Below are positions 6,255 to 14,245 of a DNA stretch of 20,418 nucleotides, piece after piece. The notes under the pieces are model-generated. The model was not told the origin of the DNA and made no database searches. It saw nothing but the letters and a program-made list of their open reading frames with translations. The first letter of the stretch is position 1. Every line of letters begins with the position of its first letter. Made by a program: the position numbers and the translations under genes. Source of the stretch: JBBRFH01 sp038224615 (GTDB taxonomy: Bacteria > Planctomycetota > Phycisphaerae > Tepidisphaerales > Tepidisphaeraceae); NCBI GenBank assembly GCA_038224615.1, contig JBBRFH010000019.1:1-20418 (forward strand), read 5' to 3'.

Positions 6255-9200
6255 TCAGGTCGACCCCGCCTTCACACGTTCAAAATCAATGGTTTCGCCC
6301 CGCGTCGCAGCCAGAGGGAGCGGCAGGAAGAGGCCGGCGGCGATCAGCAGCAATTGCGAGGCAACGAAAATAGACAGCACCGTCACGGCCGCCTGCATGA
6401 AGCCGTAGCTGTGCAGGCCGACGCCCATCATGTTCGTCCCGAACCAGCTCCAGCTTGTCACGATATTGCCCGCGATCGCCATCAGCATCATGCCGCGTTC
6501 GCGAACGATGCCACCGAACCGGGCATGCAGCACGATCGCGTTCCAAAGCACGATCAGCACGGCCCCGTTTTCTTTCGGATCCCAGCCCCAGAATCGTCCC
6601 CATGACTGGTCTGCCCAGATTCCGCCGAGCACCGTGCCGACGAAGCTGAAGAGCATCGCGAAGCAGATCGCAGCGTAAGTCATCTTCACCAGCGATTTGC
6701 GGAACGCATCGCCTTCTGGCCCGCGTGCGATGAAGGCGCCGACCACATAGACGATCGCGAAGCTGCCGGCGAGGAAGGTCGCCGCGTAGCCGAGCGTCAC
6801 GACGACAACGTGCGTCGCGAGCCAGATGTTCGTATCCAGCACGGCCTGGAGCATCTGCATCGTGTCGCCGCTGCCCGAGAGGTAGTGGGCGATCACGAGC
6901 GTGGGGAAGGCGATGATCGAAGCGCCCAGCGAGCCGACGCCGTTGCGGAAAATCCGTTCCTGTAGCAGGCAGAAGAGCACGGCACCCCAGCCGATGAAGA
7001 CGGCCGACGAATAGAGGTTTGTCACGGGGGGACGCCCCTGCATGTAAATGCGCGCGACGAGCCCGAACGTGTGGACCGCAAAGGCAACCACCAGCAGCCA
7101 GAACGCCGCCCGCTGAAGCGGCGCGTTCCATCGCGCGATGAGCCACGACGCGCACACCAGCAGGAAGACGATCACATAAAGCGCCATGCAGTTCACGAAC
7201 GGATCGAGGCGGTTGAACCACTCCTCGAACCCCGCCGCCCGCTTGACTGACGGCAGGTTGTTGGCGGTCCAGGTGAGGTATCCGTCACAGACGGCGTTGA
7301 ACGCATCGGCATCATCGGCCGCGTAAGACTGCGTGATCGCAGCGAACGCGAGCACGCCGGGATTACCCGGTGACGCCGCGCCGGGCTGCTTCATCCGCTG
7401 CGCCGCGTCGTCGAGCGACCGCCAGTCCTCGCCGGGGGATGTCGGGGGCGCAACGAAGAGCGTCGATGCTTCGCTGAGTCGCTGGAACAATTGCAGATGT
7501 TCCGCCAGCTCCGCCAGCTTCGCCTGAAACAGCGTCGGCGTGACGTTGGTCGCACTGCGCGCCAGTTGCAGTTGCGCGTCGAGCCTGGCCGCGGAAGCCA
7601 TGATCTCCGAATAGGAAAAACGCGTTCGGCTCGAGTCGAGGGAAAGGATGCTCAGCACGTCGGGCTGATCGATTCGGAAGATTTTGTATTGCTGTGCGGC
7701 CTCGGGTTTGGCGAAGACGTCGGCGAGCCAGCGTATCGCCGGAACGGTTTTGCCATCGTCGGCGGTCGCATCGGATCGGCCGCTGATAATCCGCAGACTG
7801 ACGCGGGCCAGCGTGCCCATCGGCATGACGCGCCCCTCGTAACTCAATGGAACGCGCGCGAAGCGATCAAAGTGAAACGACGACCGCTCGCCGGGCGGCA
7901 ATGAAGCCATCCCGAGATAGCCAACGCACAGCGTCGCGATTACCACCGGCATGACCCAGCGGCGCTGACGGCTCTTCGGGCCCGGTCCCACGTCGCCAAG
8001 GCGTCGCAACGCCGGCCGAGGCTTGCGCAGGAACGCGAGAAGTTTGATCCCCAGGTGAACAATCAACCCGACCGCGATGAGCGTGCATGAGACGTACGGA
8101 ATCCATGCGGCGGGATTATCAACCACCTGTAGAATCGTCGTCTTGTCGCCCGGCCGGAAGCTTGCCTGGTAGAAGGTTTCGCCGCCATAGCGAAGCGGAT
8201 GGTTCATCCATATCTTCGCCTCCCGGTCCTCGTGGTGCTCCGGATCGACCAGGCGGACAAGGCTCGCGAAATTCCTTGGAACGCCCGCGTTCCCCGCACT
8301 CGCGTCGGCTGTGCCCGTGTAAACGTCGTGCGAGAACTTGAGCAGTGTCAGCGCGTACGGTTTGTAGGAACGCTTCCAGCGAAGCTGCACTGAATACGGG
8401 TGACCATCGACGGAGATCGTCTCCGGCTGGTCGATCAGCAGCGAAACGATCACCGATCCGATCGGCTTCCCGCCCGCCTCGATCGACAACAATGCGGCGG
8501 GCGCGTCGCCGTCCTTGGTTTCGACGCCGTTCGACTTCGGCAGTTCGCGGATCGTCATGCCGAAATCAGCGCCGCCAATTTCTCGCTGGCCGGGCGTTAG
8601 TTTCACCTGTTGCGCCTGAAACGGCCCGAGGCCGACCGAATTGGCGAAGTACGCCTTTACGCGGATCGCAAACGGCAGCGTCGGATAACTGATCACGTCT
8701 TGTCGCGCGAGCCGGGCAACGGGAATCGAGACCACGTCGTCGTACGTCGCCGGCGAGGGATCGGTGATCGCGAGCTCCGCGGCGCGGATGTCCTGCGTGT
8801 AGCGAACGGTCTGCCCCTCGTCGATCACCATCTGTCCCTCGCGGGCGACCAGGCTGGTGGCGACCTCTCCCAGGATCAGCAGGATCAGCCCGGCGTGCGT
8901 CATCAACAGACCCGCCCGGTTCAGGCGGAACTTAAATCGCGTCGAGTGCGCTGCAAGCAGGTTCAGCAGCAGCAGACCGATGAGCGAGTAGCCACCGGGC
9001 ATGGGGATCGCGCCGGGGATGTGGGCAAAGCCCCACGGCCACAGCGGCGTGAAGAGCCGCAAGTCGATCATCACAAAAAAGGAATGGAAGTAGACGCGCT
9101 GGACGTCCCAGATGCCCATCTCTTTCTGCACGCTCGTACCCGCAAACACGAGCACCATCGTCAGGCCGAGCAACGCGACCGTGAGCCGGAGTGAAGCGAA

Positions 9201-9320
9201 CACCTTCAGCACCGAACCGAAACTCGGTACACCACCAGCCGACGACTGAGCGCGCCGGGACTCTGGTACTTCGAGAACTGATGGATCGCGGGCCATGGCT
9301 GTATCCACTCCGCGGTTCAC
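6255..9320 (-). CDS. ccsBA: Fused ResB-CcsA cytochrome c biogenesis protein (System II haem lyase)
   Basis: The 1021-residue protein exports haem and attaches it to CxxCH motifs of c-type cytochromes outside the inner membrane. The ResB half (about 35-430) has membrane segments near 42-61, 111-124, 137-156 and 405-430, enclosing a large extracytoplasmic domain. A further segment at 455-472 precedes a periplasmic stretch of about 230 residues (476-706). The CcsA half (about 710-1000) holds the haem-handling WWD motif WGRFWGWDPKEN (907-918), flanked by His837 and His970, plus membrane His750 and His932. GRPPVTNLYSS (762-772) is also typical. The GTG at 9320 overlaps the previous gene's TGA as GTGA. 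An in-frame ATG at 9296 with GGAG 11 bases upstream is an alternative start. The neighbouring 36 haem sites give it obvious substrates. Confidence 0.93.
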   Translation of the reverse strand: MNRGVDTAMARDPSVLEVPESRRAQSSAGGVPSFGSVLKVFASLRLTVALLGLTMVLVFAGTSVQKEMGIWDVQRVYFHSFFVMIDLRLFTPLWPWGFAHIPGAIPMPGGYSLIGLLLLNLLAAHSTRFKFRLNRAGLLMTHAGLILLILGEVATSLVAREGQMVIDEGQTVRYTQDIRAAELAITDPSPATYDDVVSIPVARLARQDVISYPTLPFAIRVKAYFANSVGLGPFQAQQVKLTPGQREIGGADFGMTIRELPKSNGVETKDGDAPAALLSIEAGGKPIGSVIVSLLIDQPETISVDGHPYSVQLRWKRSYKPYALTLLKFSHDVYTGTADASAGNAGVPRNFASLVRLVDPEHHEDREAKIWMNHPLRYGGETFYQASFRPGDKTTILQVVDNPAAWIPYVSCTLIAVGLIVHLGIKLLAFLRKPRPALRRLGDVGPGPKSRQRRWVMPVVIATLCVGYLGMASLPPGERSSFHFDRFARVPLSYEGRVMPMGTLARVSLRIISGRSDATADDGKTVPAIRWLADVFAKPEAAQQYKIFRIDQPDVLSILSLDSSRTRFSYSEIMASAARLDAQLQLARSATNVTPTLFQAKLAELAEHLQLFQRLSEASTLFVAPPTSPGEDWRSLDDAAQRMKQPGAASPGNPGVLAFAAITQSYAADDADAFNAVCDGYLTWTANNLPSVKRAAGFEEWFNRLDPFVNCMALYVIVFLLVCASWLIARWNAPLQRAAFWLLVVAFAVHTFGLVARIYMQGRPPVTNLYSSAVFIGWGAVLFCLLQERIFRNGVGSLGASIIAFPTLVIAHYLSGSGDTMQMLQAVLDTNIWLATHVVVVTLGYAATFLAGSFAIVYVVGAFIARGPEGDAFRKSLVKMTYAAICFAMLFSFVGTVLGGIWADQSWGRFWGWDPKENGAVLIVLWNAIVLHARFGGIVRERGMMLMAIAGNIVTSWSWFGTNMMGVGLHSYGFMQAAVTVLSIFVASQLLLIAAGLFLPLPLAATRGETIDFERVKAGST

Positions 9321-10438
9321 GGGGTAAATCTTAAGGAATTGAGAAATGTGTCGAACGTGGGCTGCTCGCGTGCGACGGCGTCCAGCGCGCCGTGAAGGCG
9401 GAAGAAGTAGACCGTGCGTCCGTCGGGCGTCGGCACGAGTGCAACTCGAACCCGCTTGGCACCTGGCCCGGCACCGGCAAAGTCGTAAACATCAACCTCG
9501 GCCGAGCCGACGCGAACCCGCGCCGGTGGTGATGTCGCGAGGTCGGTCGCTGGTGTCACGCCCGCCATGCCACGCCACCGGTTGACGTTGTTCGTCATAT
9601 CGCCGAAGGAGCCGGCCGCGAATTGCGACACGATCACTTCAGCACCGTCGCCGCCTGATCCGCACTGCCACGACGCGACGCGCATCGGCTTCTGTGCTTC
9701 GGCGACCCAACCGGCCGGCACGGACCACGCGACCGCCGGACCGTCGTTCGCCACACCCATGTCGGCGGGGTCGCCGGGCGCGCCCGGCGTCGCCATGGAA
9801 TTCGACGACGTCGGCGGCAACGCCGTTCCGGCCATCGACACGTCTTGGTCGAAGTGAACCGACGCCATGAACTCGTTAAACAGGGGTTTCAGGCCCGCAA
9901 CTTTCGCGGCCGGCCCCTGCATCTTGAAGAACCATTCGTGGTCCGCTCGGTCGGCGAAAGCAGCCTCGATCGACTGCGCCGGCTTTTCCGCAGCGATGCC
10001 GACCAGCGAGACTGTCCGAATCTGGACACCTGCGACATCGAGTGTGCCGAGCTTGGCCTCGGCCTGCGCCGCGTCGGACTTGGGCAACCCGACCTGAGCT
10101 TCCCAACGGTTGACGTTTGCGAGCATCGACTGCCCAGGCGGCATCGCCGTGACGCTCACGATGACGCTGTCGTCATTCGGAGTCGGCTGAAACGCGGCGT
10201 ACTGCATCGGACCAGCTTGCCGCACGGACCAGCCCGCAGGAAGCGTCCAGCCGATCGGCGCCACGCCCGAGGGAGATGGGGCTGACATTGCCGGCGGCGT
10301 AGAATCCGCCGTGGCGCTCGCCGCCGGTTCTTTTGGCACGCGATACGTCTCGATCTCATCTTCCCCTCCGCACCCGCCGAGCAGTACTACGCACCACGCA
10401 GAGGCGGCCACGATGATGGAATTGATTCGCAGTGCCAC
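9317..10438 (-). CDS. Lipoprotein with a duplicated ~140-residue domain, function unknown
   Basis: The 373-residue protein has an N-terminal signal with the lipobox LGGC (Cys23), followed by a Pro/Ala/Ser-rich spacer. Two copies of one domain follow, at about 62-197 and 236-373. Both begin W-x-[LV]-PAGW (WTLPAGW, WSVPAGW), continue with an IVSV or VIVSQF strand and a VNRW motif (NVNRWEAQVGL, NVNRWRGMAGV), and end with an aromatic strand (WFFKMQG, YFFRLHG) and an F-[LM]-x-S-[VL]-x-F close (FMASVHF, FLNSLRF). I recognise the repeat as a type seen in planctomycete proteins but know no function. It overlaps ResB-CcsA by 4 bp, so a periplasmic helper role in cytochrome maturation is possible but only inferred. 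The start is GTG at 10438, with a weak ribosome site. Confidence 0.75.
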   Translation of the reverse strand: MALRINSIIVAASAWCVVLLGGCGGEDEIETYRVPKEPAASATADSTPPAMSAPSPSGVAPIGWTLPAGWSVRQAGPMQYAAFQPTPNDDSVIVSVTAMPPGQSMLANVNRWEAQVGLPKSDAAQAEAKLGTLDVAGVQIRTVSLVGIAAEKPAQSIEAAFADRADHEWFFKMQGPAAKVAGLKPLFNEFMASVHFDQDVSMAGTALPPTSSNSMATPGAPGDPADMGVANDGPAVAWSVPAGWVAEAQKPMRVASWQCGSGGDGAEVIVSQFAAGSFGDMTNNVNRWRGMAGVTPATDLATSPPARVRVGSAEVDVYDFAGAGPGAKRVRVALVPTPDGRTVYFFRLHGALDAVAREQPTFDTFLNSLRFTP

Positions 10439-10808
10439 GAGATAAGCTTAAGGAAAATGCAACCGCAATTCTAGTCTTTGTAGTATATCGGACTGTTTTT
10501 AGTATTCCTCACCAGGGCACCGATGTGAAGTACCCTACGCAACGCGCGACTGTGGGCGGCTGCTCCATCTGAACTATTCAGTCCCGGCGCTCGGCTTGAC
10601 GCGCGATAGGCGGATCGCCGTGGGCGCTGCCCGACCGCCGGTCTCGCCTTCCCCAAGCTCGGTCGTTGGCGGGCATTTTCAAAAAAATCTTGCTCAACGG
10701 GAAGTTTCCCAGGACGGGGCGACACAAACGGAGTGTTGAGACGTCTCGATCGTGCCCTGGCAGAATGCGATGGCCGAGGCAGCGGGTGTCGAAGCACTGA
10801 GGTGTAAT
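10439..10808. other. 370-bp intergenic region between divergent genes
   Basis: No convincing gene is seen here. The first 70 bases are AT-rich compared with the surroundings and, read on the minus strand, contain TATACT (10487-10482), a possible -10 element for the lipoprotein-ResB-CcsA operon; no good -35 accompanies it. Further right are a run of seven A residues (10681 region), a short GGGAA-gt-TTCCC inverted repeat (about 10700-10711) and a 10-bp perfect palindrome GAGACGTCTC (10738-10747). The last could be an operator for either side. All are weak signals. Confidence 0.3.
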
Positions 10809-11018
10809 ATGATTCGACTCACACGGATAGCGTTGTTTTCTGCGGTGTTTTCGATGTTTGTCGGCGTGATGTGGTCCGGCGAGTTTCTGGGGGCGGCCGT
10901 CGAGCCGCAGATGCCGCGTCTGGCGTCCCCGCGTCATTCGGATCGCAATGTCGCCGCCGAGGCTTCCCTGGAAGAGACGCAGACGCACCCGATGGACACG
11001 GTCGCAAGCGGCGTCTGA
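10809..11018 (+). CDS. Small predicted secreted protein, unknown
   Basis: A 69-residue ORF starts at ATG 10809 with GAGGTG a few bases upstream. The N-terminus (MIRLTRIALFSAVFSMFVGVMWSGEF) looks like a signal peptide or single membrane segment: basic start, hydrophobic core from about residue 7 to 21. The remaining roughly 45 residues are polar, with no cysteine pairs or recognisable motif. It lies upstream of a second small secreted ORF on the same strand. No homologous family comes to mind, and chance ORFs of this length are common in GC-rich DNA, so it rests mainly on the ribosome site plus the signal-like N-terminus. Confidence 0.4.
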   Translation: MIRLTRIALFSAVFSMFVGVMWSGEFLGAAVEPQMPRLASPRHSDRNVAAEASLEETQTHPMDTVASGV

Positions 11019-11182
11019 GCTTTGAGTCCCCGCTCCGGCGAAGCCTTGACCGGCCGCAGCCGAGAAGCGGAACGACCATGTTGAGGCGCGCCCGGCCGAA
11101 AAAGAGGGTGGTCGATTGCTCCTTGGAATCGGCAGATAAGTCGCCAGTAGTGGCCTATTACAGTTAATGAAAATGGATTAGT

Positions 11183-11201
11183 CATCTACTCAAAGTAGAT
11201 G
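11183..11201. promoter_or_regulatory. Perfect 8-bp inverted repeat with 3-nt loop
   Basis: CATCTACT-caa-AGTAGATG lies in an AT-rich patch about 84 bp before the small LEPR-type ORF. Outer bases GATT (11176-11179) and AATC (11207-11210) extend the symmetry. No T-run follows, so an operator or a 5' UTR hairpin fits better than a terminator. Confidence 0.4.
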
Positions 11202-11284
11202 CGATTGAATCTCTGCGTATTTGCCCGGCGACGCGTAGTTGCCGAGGCGTGTTCTGAAGGCGGAAATTTTTCTTGGAGACCGCA

Positions 11285-11740
11285 ATGTCGCTCATCGAAT
11301 CGCTCGAATCCCGTAGTCTGATGTCTGCCAGCCCCTTTCTGGCACCGGCCGCGCCGTCGCACGGCGTGGCACCGAGCGGGGTCTTCGCGACCCTCGCCGT
11401 CACGATCCCGTCGGTCGTCGGCACATGGAGTGGCACGCTCGCCCTTCCCGGCGTACACAACCAGCCGGTGAAGATCACCTTCTCGACGCAGTCCAGCCGG
11501 GGAATCCTAACTGGAACGCTCCGGACGGCCGCGAACTCGTCGATCAGGGTCGCCGTAACTGGACGAGTGACATCAACCGGCGTAGTCGCTGTCACGCTCG
11601 GCGGCAAGCACAGCGGCGGGCCGATCAACGGCAGCGGCTCAGGCAGGCTGCGGTCGGGGAACACGCGGGTGACGCTCGCCATCAACTTCACGCAGGGTGG
11701 CAAGGTGTTCCCTGGCACAATCACTCTGCGGAAGCTCTGA
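11285..11740 (+). CDS. Small LEPR-type secreted protein, unknown
   Basis: The 151-residue protein begins MSLIESLESRSLMSA, a good fit to the LEPR-XLL N-terminal motif of planctomycete exported proteins (Leu-Glu-x-Arg-x-Leu-x-Ser). The rest, from about residue 40, is Gly/Thr/Val-rich with alternating hydrophobic residues, for example VVGTWSGTLALPG, ITFSTQSSRGILTGTL and VAVTLGGKHSG. This suggests a small beta-sandwich or barrel fold. There are no cysteines and no haem motif. The start ATG has GGAG seven bases upstream; an in-frame TTG at 11273 is ignored. It precedes the electron-transfer operon by 168 bp with a hairpin between, so it is probably a separate transcript. Confidence 0.65.
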   Translation: MSLIESLESRSLMSASPFLAPAAPSHGVAPSGVFATLAVTIPSVVGTWSGTLALPGVHNQPVKITFSTQSSRGILTGTLRTAANSSIRVAVTGRVTSTGVVAVTLGGKHSGGPINGSGSGRLRSGNTRVTLAINFTQGGKVFPGTITLRKL

Positions 11741-11781
11741 TCAACCCGAATCGCCACTGCACGATGAATACTTGGCTGGCG

Positions 11782-11814
11782 GCGTGCGTCGCGAACATCG
11801 GTTCGCACGCACGC
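11782..11814 (+). terminator. Strong GC hairpin, probable terminator after the small LEPR-type gene
   Basis: GCGTGCGT-C-GCGAAC (11782-11796) pairs with GTTCGC-ACGCACGC (11801-11814) around a 4-base loop. It forms a 14-bp stem with one bulged C. A TTTT run occurs only about 10 bases later (near 11823), so termination could be imperfect. It separates the LEPR-type gene from the operon starting at 11909. Confidence 0.45.
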
Positions 11815-11908
11815 CTGCTGGCGTTTTGCTGAAGTTGCCGATCCGGTTCGCTGCGCTGCGAGCTGGCGGCAGTCAAATTGCAAAACAGCGAACGGGCGGA
11901 GTTCCAGC

Positions 11909-14188
11909 ATGCCCTACGAATCGCTTCTCGCCTACATACCGGCCGTGCTCCTGGGGCTCGGGGCGTTAGGTTTATTTCTCCATCGCAGCCGAATCCTGGA
12001 GTCTGCCCATACCCACCGGGAACTCGTCATCGCACGGGCACAGGGGAGCGACAAGGCTCGGCTGCTTCATCCCGAGATCGATCTCGACAAGTGCCTTGGC
12101 TGCGGCGCGTGCATTGAGGCGTGTCCTGAGAACGGCGTGCTGTCGCTTCTTCACGGACAGGTCGCGGTCGTTCATGGCTCGCGCTGTGTGGGGCACGGCG
12201 AGTGCGCCACGTCGTGCCCAACCGGTGCGATTGCGCTCACGCTCGGCGACCTTACGGGCCGACGGGACTTGCCGGCGCTCGAACGAGATTTCAGCGTCGT
12301 CGGCGTGCCAGGCCTTTTCCTCGCCGGCGAACTCAGCGGCTATGCCTTGGTCCGCACGGCGGTCTCGCAGGGGGTCGCGGTTGCGGACAAGGTCATGTCG
12401 CGACTCGCCGCCGAGCGCGAGCTGCAACGCCGATCGTTGCCGATCTTCAAACCCGAGACGATCGACTTGCTGATCGTCGGTGCCGGGCCGGCGGGCCTGG
12501 CGTGCGCGCTCCGAGCGACCGAACTCGGCATTCGGTATCGCATCATCGAGCAGGAATCCCAGATCGGTGGGACGATCGCGGCCTACCCGCGTAAGAAACT
12601 CGTGATGACCCAGCCGCTGCACCTCCCGCTGCACGGCCGGCTCGGGAAGACCAACTACGAAAAAGAGGAACTGATCGACATCTGGGAGGCGCTGGTCACA
12701 GAGCACAAACTGCCGATCAGCACCGGCGTGAAGCTCAACGACCTCACAACCGCGGCCGACGGGACGTTCATCGCGACGACCAGTGACGGCACGATTCAAT
12801 CGCGAAACGTTTGTCTCGCCCTCGGGCGGCGTGGCACGCCGCGCCGCCTGGGCATCCCGGGCGAGGATCTATCAAAGGTGTCGTACAGCCTGATCGACGC
12901 CGCGTCGTACGACCACCACCGCATCCTGATCGTCGGCGGCGGCGACAGCGCGATTGAGGCCGCGCTCGCTTTGGCGCAGCAACCCGGCAACGTCGTCACG
13001 CTTTCCTACCGCAAGTCTCGCTTTACCCGAATCCGCTCTCGGAATGACCTTCGAATCACCGAGGCGATCCACCGTGGCCAGGTCCAGGCCCACTTCGACT
13101 CTGAGGTCCAGGCGATTGAACCGGCGATCGTTCAACTCAAGCTCGGCGATGGGCAAGTCACGTCGATCGCCAACGACGAGGTCTTTATCTTCGCCGGCGG
13201 CGAACCGCCGTTTCCGCTGCTCGAGCGGGCCGGCGTCTCGATGGATCCCGCGGACCACCCTCGGGCACCGGCGGTTGTGGAACGCGGCGACGATCTGCTC
13301 GGCGTGCTTCTGGTCGCGTTCATCTGTTCGATCGTCATCGTGGTCTGGGCGAGCTGGTTCCATTCGTACTACGCGGTCCCGCCCAGCGCGAGGCCAACGC
13401 TGTCCGAACACGCGCTGCTGCGCCCGACCGGCCCGGTCGGCATGGCCTCGGGCATCGGCGCGTGCGTGATGTTCGCCGCCAACCTGCTTTACCTGGTCCG
13501 TCGGTCGCCGCGCTGGGGGTCGTGGTTCCCGGGCTCACTGCGCGTATGGCTCGCCGCTCATGTGCTGACCGGGATGGCGGCGGTGCTGCTGCTGTTCGTC
13601 CACGCCGGCTTCACGATAAGGCCGACTGTGGGCGGGCACGCCATGATCGCGCTGGGCCTGGTGATCCTCAGCGGAAGTATCGGCCGATACCTTTACGCAC
13701 AGATTCCGCGCGCTGCCAACGGGCGAGAAGTGAACCTGACGGACATTCGCGCCGAGCTCGCCGCGATTTCTGCGCAGTGGGACACCGACGGTGCCGGCTT
13801 CGGGACGGAGGTTCGTCAGCAGGTGGACGACCTGATCATCCAGGGGCCGTGGCGATCCAGTCTCGTCGGCCGTATCGGGCTGCTGGTGGCGGGCCATTTT
13901 CGGCTTCGACGCTGCCTGTCACGCCTTCGCGCCATCGGGCGGTCGCAGGGTGTGCCGGAGGATGAAATTCGCCACATGCAACTCCTCGCACGTCGGGCTA
14001 ACCGCCTCGCCATCGTCCTCGTACACTACCAGGAACTCGGTGCCGTGCTTGCAACCTGGCGCTACTTCCACGGATGGCTGGGCTTTCTTATGGTGGGACT
14101 GGCGGTGGTTCACATTGTGACGGCGACGCGTTACAGCGGCGTCGGCCTGGAATGGCTCACACACCTCTTTTCATGGGTTAGCGGATGA
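11909..14188 (+). CDS. Membrane ferredoxin-FAD-NAD(P) oxidoreductase with C-terminal dihaem-b-like domain
   Basis: The 759-residue multidomain protein is predicted to move electrons between cytosolic NAD(P)H and the membrane. An N-terminal membrane helix (about 6-25) is followed by two Fe-S motifs: C62-x2-C65-x2-C68-x3-C72P, and a variant C93-x2-H96-x2-C99-x3-C103P. A VPGLFLAGELSGYALVRTA segment (133-151) precedes a two-dinucleotide-domain flavoprotein: FAD fingerprint VGAGPAGLACA (190-200) and NAD(P) fingerprint IVGGGDSAIEAA (341-352). Membrane segments follow at about 463-485, 511-530, 545-566, 576-596 and 717-738. Two of them carry His pairs 14 residues apart (His551/His565 and His721/His735), the H-x13-H spacing of bis-His haem b. 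GGAG lies upstream of the ATG. It heads an operon with two multihaem cytochromes and a porin, so it is probably their inner-membrane electron donor or acceptor. Confidence 0.85.
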   Translation: MPYESLLAYIPAVLLGLGALGLFLHRSRILESAHTHRELVIARAQGSDKARLLHPEIDLDKCLGCGACIEACPENGVLSLLHGQVAVVHGSRCVGHGECATSCPTGAIALTLGDLTGRRDLPALERDFSVVGVPGLFLAGELSGYALVRTAVSQGVAVADKVMSRLAAERELQRRSLPIFKPETIDLLIVGAGPAGLACALRATELGIRYRIIEQESQIGGTIAAYPRKKLVMTQPLHLPLHGRLGKTNYEKEELIDIWEALVTEHKLPISTGVKLNDLTTAADGTFIATTSDGTIQSRNVCLALGRRGTPRRLGIPGEDLSKVSYSLIDAASYDHHRILIVGGGDSAIEAALALAQQPGNVVTLSYRKSRFTRIRSRNDLRITEAIHRGQVQAHFDSEVQAIEPAIVQLKLGDGQVTSIANDEVFIFAGGEPPFPLLERAGVSMDPADHPRAPAVVERGDDLLGVLLVAFICSIVIVVWASWFHSYYAVPPSARPTLSEHALLRPTGPVGMASGIGACVMFAANLLYLVRRSPRWGSWFPGSLRVWLAAHVLTGMAAVLLLFVHAGFTIRPTVGGHAMIALGLVILSGSIGRYLYAQIPRAANGREVNLTDIRAELAAISAQWDTDGAGFGTEVRQQVDDLIIQGPWRSSLVGRIGLLVAGHFRLRRCLSRLRAIGRSQGVPEDEIRHMQLLARRANRLAIVLVHYQELGAVLATWRYFHGWLGFLMVGLAVVHIVTATRYSGVGLEWLTHLFSWVSG

Positions 14189-14211
14189 TCATAATGCACC
14201 CCACTCCACAG

Positions 14212-14234
14212 CGTCGGTCGGTTCGCGACCGATG
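14212..14234 (+). promoter_or_regulatory. Intercistronic hairpin before the 23-haem cytochrome gene
   Basis: TCGGTCG (14214-14220) pairs with CGACCGA (14226-14232) around the loop GTTCG, extended by one wobble and one C-G pair. It sits in the 57-bp gap between the oxidoreductase and cytochrome genes, 11 bases before the ATG, without a T-run. A role in mRNA processing or translation control is inferred. Confidence 0.45.
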
Positions 14235-14245
14235 ACCTGCAGTCG

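Noticed and set aside
10471..10797. Minus-strand ORF in the gene-poor region
   Set aside because: Arg/Ser/Pro-rich composition typical of non-coding GC-rich DNA, no ribosome site, and it overlaps the likely promoter area of the lipoprotein gene.
11182..11910. 242-codon minus-strand frame over the small LEPR-type gene
   Set aside because: No domain, no ribosome site, and it runs through the terminator-like hairpin; the plus-strand gene has a ribosome site and a recognised N-terminal motif.
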